This document shows positions 55,690-64,000 of a stretch of DNA of 64,000 nucleotides, piece after piece; the stretch's first letter is position 1; the number at the start of each line of letters is the position of its first letter. The translations under genes were made by a program, and so were the position numbers. This DNA comes from Spirodela intermedia (lineage: Eukaryota; Streptophyta; Magnoliopsida; Alismatales; Araceae). Where the stretch lies: NCBI GenBank assembly GCA_902729315.2, contig LR746274.1:496001-560000 (forward strand), read 5' to 3'. The notes beneath the pieces are model-generated. The model was not told where the DNA came from. It made no database searches and saw only the letters and a list, made by a program, of their open reading frames with translations.

Positions 55690-58214
55690 AAAGGTGACGG
55701 CGGGATGGTCACAGGCGGGTAAAATAAGGCTCGAGTCTTGTTATCAAGGGCTAACGGATCATACAACACACCTTCGAGGCACCGGCCAATGAACTTCAGA
55801 CATGCACTCTTCAAGCCGGGGCAGCGATGCCCCTCCGCTAGGGTCAGATGAAAAATTATGCTTCCTACAGAGATATATATCACCCGATCGGAATGAATAT
55901 TGCTTCCTCCGTGTCTCCCCTCCTATGTAGATTTTCATCCCACAACTGGTTCCGTGAACATACTTTTTCTCGGGACAATTATAAAATCTGTTATATGCTT
56001 CCAGCTGAACGCATGGCTGTTCTTGATATCAAGAACAGGCCCATCATTCTCAAACTCTCTTGACCGACCCAACTGCCGTCAATTTCTCAGATTCTACACA
56101 GAATGAATGAGCTCATAGAACAAAAGGGAAATCCAACAGCTCCAGTAACTTGTTTAATGACCAGCTGGAGCAGATCCTGTGCTCCTCCCCTCCGTTTCGA
56201 ATAATAGAATTAACCATTTTCATAACGTTCATTGTCAGAAAACTATCTCGGGAGCGGGAGCTTCCACGGTGATCTATCTCTACACAAGTTTAAGGGTCCT
56301 CTAGAGACAAATCCATCCATTCTTTGCGTATTAAAGGTATACAGAGCTCTGAATACCATAAGCATTCAGGAACTCATGTAAAACTCGCTATTTGTGCAAA
56401 TAAAATGCGCAGCGACCAAAGTTGGCAAGAGTTTGGAGCAAATAGGCCAATAGAAAATTTCATGATAATATGAGAGAATGCTGATGAAAGCTACCTTAAA
56501 ACAGGAGGTTCTCTTTCCTCCATCTCGACTCAATCTAAATTCGGATCCCCGATCATACCAAAGAACTCGGCATGGAATACGGGAAAGCGAGCAGCAAGAA
56601 TCAGCTTGTAGGGATTAAAAAACTTGTCAACCACCACAAAAACTATGTCGGAACCCATCTCAGTCATCAACAATTCGTCCAGACTTGGACCCAAGTCCGA
56701 CGGAGGAACAGGAATACTCCACTGGCCGGGCGTCACTGTGCGAGTCCTAGAAATGGCGATCGTGAGAATCTTGACAATGCTGATCGGCCGATCTTTCCAT
56801 GGTAGTATAATCAGAATCTTCCTGAAGATAGGCCGATCTTTCGAGAGCTGCTTTCTTGATAAATCTGTTCGAACCCCTGCAATTGCAGCGGCAAATTAGA
56901 AGGAACTCGTCGTGATGTAACATGGTGAAGCCCTCTGCAACGACTCACACGATGAATCAAATCCGCATAGAGACAGAGACAAAAGGGAACATGGTGATGA
57001 CGACCCTCTGGCTGAGGTGTCAAAATACGGACGAGTTTGATAACAAACTGGCCTGATACAAAACTCCGGTTGCCTGGGGCTCCGGATAACTCCTGCCGGA
57101 AGGCCGAGAACGGCTGAGAAGTCGGCGAGAGAGAGGAAGAGAGGACGACAGTCGACGAGGGATACGGGGGATATAGAGAGAGAGAGAACAATAACCAAGA
57201 CCACTCAGGTCTTGGGGCCGCCGATTCGAGAGGGCGAATCTCCACTCCGCACGGAGTCTTCACGAGGTTCTTCCGACCTCCGCTTACTGTGGCCGCTCGG
57301 CCCCTCTTTATAGCCGAAGCCCTCTGGCGTCGCGACCGCCTCCCGGTTCACTCCGATTGGGTCCGACGGGACCTGAGCCTTGCCGCGCTCCATCGTTGTC
57401 GGGTCTGCCAGGTTCCCCGCCGAATTCCATCCGCCGCACACGTCTCCTGCCGCAGGCTCCCACGTGCGTTTGTTCCCATAGACGTCTGACTCCTGTCAGC
57501 CTTGCCTTGTTCCTGGGCTGGGCCGACTTCTTCGGGACCTCTTTCCTATTGAGCCCATTTGGGTTGTTTGGGTCTCAACACATGGACATGAGGAGAAACC
57601 GGCGTAGAACACACACCAGAAGCTAAAACGTTGTTTCAACCATACGCTAGAAAAATCAGATGAAAACAGGAAAGTGGTCGGAAATGAAGGGCCAACAGAG
57701 TCGACAGAATGTTCGTAATGTAGAAATAAAGATCGTCCAAGTCATCGAGCAGCTTTGTCTCACAACGAGGTGAAGGACATCACGCTGAGGCACACATATT
57801 ACATGTGCTTGTATCCCCATAGGCGGAGTGGTCCGTCAGGCCGCTTGCCACCAAAACGGCTTTTCACTATGTGCTCTCCTTTGCCGCTCTGATCCACCAA
57901 AATAAGTTCAAAGGGGCTCTCACTTATGGATCATTGGTGATCTTGTTAACGAAAACGGACACGTAATCGTCATCCTCCCGGTTCTTGCCTTCCGGGTAGA
58001 AGTAGATAACCCACAGATATCTCCCCACCAAGAAGATCTCGCTCGCAAGGAACTTCCCGATCCCCATTCCTTTCGCCATGGAGTACCCCACCACAACGTA
58101 ACGGTAAGATTCTTTCACGGCGCGGCCAAACAATGTCGACCACGAGACCTCCGGCTGCTCCTCCCGCCTCCGGGAACCTTCCGCCGCCTCCCACGACGTT
58201 AACGGCAGCATCAT
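55690..58214 (-). pseudogene. Second BPM-type MATH-BTB copy, heavily broken
   Basis: MATH exon on the minus strand from 58214 (MMLPLTSW; SYRYVVVGYSMAKGMGIGKF; VIYFYPEGKNREDDDYVSVF), then a frameshift after NKITNDP, with ESPFELILVDQSGKGEH in another frame. BTB exon (56520-56900): PSLDELLMTEMGSDIVFVV, ILAARFPVFHAEFFGMIG, then a TGA where the first copy has AGA (NLD-stop-VEMEE), and a one-base loss at the donor. The last exon keeps only LTLAEGHRCPGLKSACLKF, IGRCLEG and LALDNKTRA; the LQFIYSDD...LSEEI part is deleted. The MATH exon here has the A-run region intact (SMAKGMGIGKF), which shows what the first copy should read. A solo LTR sits in intron 1. Confidence 0.82.
56926..57580 (-). mobile_element. 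Solo LTR (655 bp) in intron 1 of the second BPM copy
   Basis: Read on minus it starts TGTTGAGACCC and ends GGGCTTCA, with the 5-bp duplication CATGG on both sides (56921-56925, 57581-57585). The CpG-rich content and a GA run (57174-57186) fit an LTR. It is unrelated to the A/B/C/D family. Confidence 0.82.
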
Positions 58215-58663
58215 CGGGCTTACGATCCCCGAAGACCAAACTCGTAAAAAAGGCTCCGACGACGAATTCTTGCAGACTTGGATGAGAAATCCGAGTAATC
58301 TACCGCGGGGATCTTCTTAATCCGAATGTAGGCGGCGGCGCCTATGATTCCGGCGGGGAGACGGCGAATTTCGGACCGGCTCGGTCCAGCCAACCCCGTA
58401 AAGGTAACCAATAGTTAAAAAACCCTAAAGAATGTTTATATAAAATAACCGTTTAAAATAGAATCACGCTTAAAATTGATGAAAAATTGGGCTGAATTAT
58501 TTGTAACCCCTTGTCTTTTCCAGTTGCACTACTTGGTCCCTGAAAACAACATATACTCTTGCTTCTCAATCATTCGTCCTAATCAAGTGCTTTTACAAAA
58601 TATTTTCTGTAATTATGTATATCGAAATTATTACAGGTACCCCTCTCTCTGTCTGTCTGTCCG

Positions 58664-58697
<34 letters not shown>

Positions 58698-58700
58698 TTC
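58215..58700 (-). promoter_or_regulatory. Upstream region of the second BPM copy, with (CT)n
   Basis: It parallels the upstream region of the first copy (5' UTR GGCGGCG...CGGCGGGGAGACGGCGAA at 58330-58370 and 53860-53905). A CT tract lies at 58642-58692. Confidence 0.5.
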
Positions 58701-59408
58701 TCTATCCTGCAGAGTTCACCAAACAAGTTTGTGCCACCGCCCTCAACATCCCCATCAAGATGGAGACCCTTTCTCCTAAGTAATGAACTCTCTTGTACTC
58801 CGAGAGAGGGAGAGGTGACAAGGGTGGATGATTTTTTCCTCGGTCTCAATAAGTTGGGCTTCTGTAGCCTAATCCTAGCACAGAGAGAGGGAGAGAGAAG
58901 AGGTAGAAATCGTTGATTCTTCCCTAGTTAGGACAAACAGCAAGGTTCATTTCCTCCCCACTGAGAGCACGACCAGTTTCTGTAGCTTAATCAGAAGGAA
59001 GATAGAGTGATATATATATAGATATATACAATATCTACAGAGAGAGAGGAGAGAGGAGAGATCTGTCTCTAATGCCAGAGGGATCCCCTCTCTCTCTGCA
59101 GCTGATATTAAAAGGAACTCTACACTGATGAAGGTCAGAGACGACAACAGGCATAAACTATGCCCGTACTTGATAATAAAGGAAGCAGTGTCTGGACAAG
59201 CAAGAGGATCGGTGGAACATCACGTCGTCTCTGTGGAGGACCATGTTATGTGCTCGTGCCAGCGGGGCGGCGATCAAGAGTTCTCTACTCAGAAGCATAC
59301 ATAAACTATGCCTGTACTACCGTCGACATGGCCAATGGCTTCGTTTTCCACTTTAGGAAACATTGACGAGCTCAAAACCACAAGAGATACAGTCACACTT
59401 TTAGTAGG
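58701..59408. other. No gene recognised
   Basis: Open frames exist (58476-58916 and 59160-59366 on plus) but carry no known motif. CATAAACTATGCC(C/T)GTACT occurs twice, at about 59152 and 59300. Confidence 0.35.
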
Positions 59409-61096
59409 TGATGTCTTTATTATCATGAGTTAATAACTAATAAATAATATAATTTTTAGCATTAACTCATGATAAATAGACTTATATTTATGTTAAACTG
59501 TGAAAAATAGTTTTCAATTGATTAATGTGAATTTTTGGCTAATTATGTGATTTTATACGAATTTCTATGATTTTTATAGTCTTATTTTTTAGATAAATAA
59601 AGAAAAAAATTTAAATAAAAAAATATATAAAAAAAGAGGGACATGCTGGTCAATCAGGCCCATAGGCAAGTCGGAAGTGCAGTCAGGGGGAGCCGCGAGT
59701 AGGGGCTCGAGAGGCTATGGATTGATGGGGGCATGTGTGTGTCACTCCCCTTCCACATCACCAGTGGCCAATTGACTGTAGGGTAAAGAGTGGTCGTACA
59801 AGTGAGAAAATGACTCGTTGCTTCTAAAATTGATATTACTATATATTCGTCCAAAACTTTAGCGTACAACCAATGTGGGACTAAACCAGCGTCACACCTT
59901 CTTCGGAATGGTTTTGTTTATTTTAATACATAAAAGACTCCTTAGTTATAATAGAGATATACCATGATAATGTCAGTTTATAAGAGTATTAGAGTACTTA
60001 TTTCAATCTTTCTCATGTAGGGGGGTGATTGACATGGGTTTGAATCTTACTAGAGCCAAAACTTATATTTTTATCTAATTAAATCGTGACTTTCCTACAG
60101 ATCGCCAGTGAAGAATTAAGCCGCCATAATCGCTTGATCATAGTCATAAAAAGATCATAAATCCATCAAGTAAAACATCTCTGATTGATTGACGAACAAG
60201 CCATCGTCAAGAAGAAGACGATCCACTAAGAGATGAGTCACCACCTCTTGAGAGCGTATTAGATGCGATGAAGAGCCTCTTCTTGCTGTGCGGACTTGAG
60301 GATGAAGCTCTTTGACACGTGCCCTACCTTTTGTCCAACTCTTCTTTGTCAGGTGACAGCTACTGGAGAGCCGCAAAGTCATTATTTTTCCGCTCCACTG
60401 AGTGACAGTTGTTAGAGATGATTTAATAACCTATTTCACCGATCTCTAGACTTTGCAAGAATATCTAAAAATTGTCTACGTCGTCCTTGTTAAAGGAGAG
60501 TCTTTAAGGTTGTGGACATTATGACACAATCCTTCCAAATACTTAAGATTCTTGTACATCCCCAACACATCGCCATCGCAACACTAGAACTCTGTTTTGC
60601 TGCTTTCAACTTAATTTTCACTTCATTTAATGATAAGTTGTATGATTTAAATCTACCAAATTATTTTCATTCAATTAAGATTCTTTTGGCTTTTATAGAT
60701 CTTAATTTGATCAACTAAATTATTTGTAATCACTTATGTAAAAATCACTGGGCAGAACTCTATTTCTGTCTAATTTACTTTCTTCAGGTGCTGATGTCAT
60801 CTTGACTCTTGCACCCTTATTTCTCTTTTTCGTGAATTTTAAATATATTTTATTTTTAATTTTTAATGAAAAAATTATAAAAAATCATATTATTTGAGAA
60901 AAATTCTGAAACATTACCTGATATTATATTACATCTATGTGATTGACCTAAAAAATTCTCACTATTTTTGAAACTTTATTAAATTATAATTGATATATTT
61001 GTTTAAGAATACTTCTAAATATTTGAAAATTAATATTTTCTAGTTTTATAAATTTTAAATTTATCTGATTTACTATACAACGACTAAGTCACATTA
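59409..61096 (+). mobile_element. Solo LTR C (1688 bp)
   Basis: Same family as A, B and D: starts TGATGTCTTTATTATCATGA and ends ACTAAGTCACATTA. It is flanked by GTAGG (59404-59408, 61097-61101); the identity extends to TTAGTAGG on both sides. It contains two stretches absent from A, after GTGGTCGTACA (about 59800-59862) and after GTGGGACTAAAC (about 59888-60010). It has no internal coding region. Confidence 0.87.
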
Positions 61097-61480
61097 GTAG
61101 GGCACTGTTACTCAAAAACCTTGTCAATCTAGAGAGAGAGTTAGACACACTCAGTGGTGATCTCTCTCTCTCTCTCTCTCCCCCATTTTCTGGGCTTTTT
61201 GCCAAAACTTGTTGACATCGGCTGAGGTAGGGAGGGCTTGGCGAGAACAGGGTCAGATCCAACCTGGTGATGCCCTTGTGACTGAGATTCTCCTCCTGAA
61301 GAACTATACAAGTTAGAGTGTTTGATAAACAATGCGTATTGTGTTTGATGGAAGCTTTAGGTTCCACTCAAGAAGATTGATCTCATAAGTCGGTCAGTCG
61401 TAATCAGCTATGTCGTTTATGTGATATTCGATGAATTCACGTACTCATTACATGATTAGTCTTACTTAATTCATTTCTCA
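61097..61480. other. Spacer with short (CT)n
   Basis: A CT tract lies at 61159-61182. No gene is seen. Confidence 0.35.
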
Positions 61481-61781
61481 CGTGATAGATTGATTGACAT
61501 TTGGACTCTCTTTGTCCCAGGCCCTAACCCCCTCTCTAGTGGACTGCAATTTCCCCTGGATGACAATCGAGAAGATGCTTATTTGCGCAAAATCAGGCAA
61601 TGGAAAATTAGAAAATGTCGTCGCTCGAATCGTCCAAAACAACCAATCATCGACAGACTAGGACTACCTGCAGGAGACTTTTTTAAGCTCAGCTCTGCAT
61701 TCTCTCTTCTCACGTGTACAGCTCGGCAGAGAGAGAGTGAGTGGTGGGTCTCTCCTTCCTTCAGAGTCTACACAAGGGGCG

Positions 61782-62417
61782 ATGGAGGAAGGCTGGTGCC
61801 GGAGGCTGACCGGGGGGAGTCGAGTCGGGGACCTCGCTGGCGGCTCTGCCACAGCCACCTTCTACGATGAGTATTCCTTGGAGAAAGACTCAGCCGGGCA
61901 AGGCTACCCATGGCCCCCTAAGATCTTACTGGTGCAGCTTCTGCAGGAGAGAATTCCGATCGGTGCAAACTCTCGGCGGCCACGTGATATACCGAAGAGA
62001 CCAAGCCAGGCTGAAGCTGTCCTCCACTACCCAGATTGAGATCGGCCTCCGCCAGATTCCTTGCCCCTCTGGTGTTTCAGTGGGGACATCTAGATGACCC
62101 TCTTCTCCTTCTTTTAGGGTTTCAGGGGCTTCCACCATTGAGAGACCTAAAGAGCAGATCCTTTTCTCCTTCCTGCCTTTCACATTTCTTCAACGAAAAC
62201 CCGGATGAATCTTCACTTCAGATTCCAATGGGCGAAGTTGATCTAAAGGAGAAGGCGCCAGGTTGAGAGGAGGAAACACGACTTGACTGTTCCTCTCGCT
62301 CTCCGATTCTCTGTGGCTAGCGAGAGTCTTCTCCAATCTCAGACAGTTGGAGGTATCTCTATTCCCGCTGAGGAAATAGATCTTGAGCTTAGGTTTGGAG
62401 GATCCGCCTTCGGCTGA
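61782..62417 (+). pseudogene. SUPERMAN-like C2H2 zinc-finger gene with EAR motif, copy 3
   Basis: ATG 61782 opens [12 protein letters not shown]..., continuing to [13 protein letters not shown]. One extra A at 61920-61921 shifts the frame; without it the text runs [15 protein letters not shown], then [20 protein letters not shown]. This is the plant SUPERMAN/RABBIT EARS-type single finger ([32 protein letters not shown]). The family QALGGH is QTLGGH here. The last zinc ligand is lost: family HMNVHRRD has become HVIYRRD, one residue shorter with His replaced by Tyr. Near the end, PAEEIDLELRFGG (62361-62402) is the C-terminal EAR repressor motif (DLELRxG). More frameshifts lie between finger and EAR. 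Family members are nuclear transcriptional repressors in flower and meristem development. Confidence 0.8.
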
Positions 62418-62450
62418 CCGTGGCCCCGTAGCTTTGTTATTCAGTCTGTA

Positions 62451-62510
<60 letters not shown>

Positions 62511-63264
62511 GTTTCCGTGGAAGCCTTCGTGATTTCATGACAACATTTTCATTGACTTTCTTCAGCTGGAGGCCTGAACTCACACATATGGTTGTTTCCT
62601 TGTTTTGCTGCGATGATTGAAGGCCGTTAGCTGTCGATATGATCGGACCTAAGATGATCTTCTTCCCTCAGTCCTCTTCCGGTGGCTCGTCTGAAGCTTG
62701 TGAGGGATTCTGACCGAGATACTTGATCATTTCTGCGTTAAATTCACTGCTCGATGTTACTATCGGCATTCAGGGAGCCGGGAGTTCGACTGCGATAGGG
62801 TCCATACGCGGCTAGATTCGTCATCAGCCCACGTTGAGTAGTTTAATGTGGTGGGGGTAGAGAGCATGTGTGTTTTATGTGAAGATTGAGAATGGGAGAG
62901 TAGCCTAGAGGGTCACTGTCGGAGGCGGAGAGAGAGATATAAGAGGCAGATGTATGTATGCAGATTGAGGGGGTAGAGAGAGAGAGAGGATTTTATGTGG
63001 AGATTGAGAATGGAAGAGTAGTTCAGAGCGTCACTGTGGGAGACGGAGAGAGAGATATGAGAGAGAGAGAGGGACAAAGAGACTCAGATCGTTACCTAGA
63101 TGAAGAGGGAGTGAGATAGCTATAGATGGACGTGGCGAGAGAAGTCTAGAGGGAAAGGGGGATCTTGTAAAGAGACAGTGTGGAGAGCGATATATGTAGA
63201 GTAAGAGAGTCATCGACGGATATATGGGGGGAGAGAGAGGGGCACAGGTGGGGGCCTATAATCA
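62418..63264. repeat. (CT)n tract and GA-rich repeats
   Basis: Pure CT at about 62452-62497, continuing imperfect to 62509. From 62850 to 63240 the text is GA-rich and two stretches, about 62875-62970 and 62990-63060, repeat (GTGAAGATTGAGAATGG(G/A)AGAGTAG, GTCACTGT(C/G)GGAG). No gene is seen. Confidence 0.6.
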
Positions 63265-64000
63265 AGAAAGGAGGTGGACGAATGTGTGCTTGAGAATTCA
63301 TACACATGACATAAGGTCAAGCATGAATGTCTCTACCTTGTTTTAACACTTCAACACTTATTAATCGTCCTTTAATCTCACTGATTTCACCTTCAAAATA
63401 AAAAAATACTCATTATTCACAGAACATCTTGAACACGAATACTTCAACATTCAACTATAAAAATCAATAGAAAATAAGTTGGAAACAATCCTAACTTGAT
63501 CTCAAATGAGTTTTGGAGGCTTTAGAAGAGGAATGAAGATCATTCATCAAATTTTAGCTTAGTTAAACTCATTTCTATCATAACATGTATGAAATAGAAA
63601 TAGTTTATTGTAAAATATAAATAAATGATAAAATTAGATAAATAAATACTAAAATTAAGAAAATAAATCATTGCTTAAAGTTTAGTTTTCCTCTTAGACA
63701 ACTAGAGATACAAGTGTGACAGCTTAGTTTCTTTTGGACGTGTCACACCATGTTAAAAGTCGCAGAAGTATCATCTAGAAGCGCTATGCCACTTGTTAGA
63801 GAGATCTGTTGAAAAGAGGGGTCGACCACACTATCACCGTAGTTTGAGAGGAGAAGGAAAGAGTTGACCACTTATTGGAGGCTTTTAGCATAGTCAAATA
63901 AGGAATGAGCTCGTCAATCGACGAAAGTATTAATCGCATTAAAAGATAGAAGAAACAAATGCATATTCATAACTATCATTAAGTTTTTAAAGATAATTGA
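63265..64000 (+). repeat. Dispersed 0.7-kb repeat, copy 2 (runs to the window end)
   Basis: It is collinear with 30890-31605: GTGTGCTTGAGAATTCA / GTGTGCTCAAGGATTCA, ... AGATCATTCATCAA, ... GTCGCAGAAGTATC, ... AAAGATAATTGA / AAAGATAATCGA. It probably continues beyond the window. Confidence 0.75.

Overview
This is nuclear DNA of a flowering plant. The evidence is split genes with GT-AG introns, plant-type RPB2 and V-ATPase proteolipid proteins, two plant MATH-BTB families, a SUPERMAN-like zinc finger with an EAR motif, Ty1-copia retroelements, a Cassandra-like 5S-bearing TRIM, and many (CT)n/(GA)n microsatellites. I cannot name the species.

Gene-rich left end (1-17.5 kb, all on +). There are three intact genes: a four-exon MATH-BTB gene (109-2789), a three-exon V-ATPase 16 kDa proteolipid gene (3473-6261, 164 aa), and a 25-exon gene for the second-largest subunit of RNA polymerase II (RPB2, 8042-17518, 1174 aa). 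All splice phases of these three close without a stop.

Decayed middle (18-34.9 kb). First come scrambled fragments of the MATH-BTB gene in both orientations and an inverted scrap of the last RPB2 exon. Then follows a dead Ty1-copia element (20694 to about 29806), broken by three solo LTRs from two other families. Each solo LTR has a perfect 5-bp target duplication, and rejoining the copia reading frame across two of the insertions restores conserved residues. Minisatellites, a 0.7-kb dispersed repeat and an inverted, truncated LTR follow.

MATH-BTB graveyard (35-48 kb). A full-length but frameshifted minus-strand copy, a C-terminal scrap, an internally deleted copy, and a plus-strand pair in which exon 4 of one copy runs into exon 1 of another. 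Between them lie a 5'-truncated copia element and a large palindrome (arms of about 0.8-0.9 kb, 34-nt spacer). The palindrome carries, in each arm, exons of a La motif resembling LARP1.

Right end (50.5-62.5 kb). A second tandem block pairs SUPERMAN-like zinc-finger sequence (+) with BPM-type MATH-BTB genes (-). The first BPM copy is complete except for one missing base in an A run. The second is badly broken and holds a 655-bp solo LTR. The rightmost zinc-finger copy keeps its start, finger and EAR motif but is frameshifted. The first BPM copy carries the Cassandra-like element, with an internal 86-bp tandem repeat, in its second intron.

The intact genes are not a pathway: they are a transcription enzyme, a proton pump subunit and a probable CUL3 adaptor. 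The main story is repeated local duplication and inversion of two MATH-BTB families, with later decay and retroelement nesting. I found no gene set that looks like a new multi-gene system. The most unusual structures are the La-motif palindrome and the 5S-bearing element with the 86-bp array.
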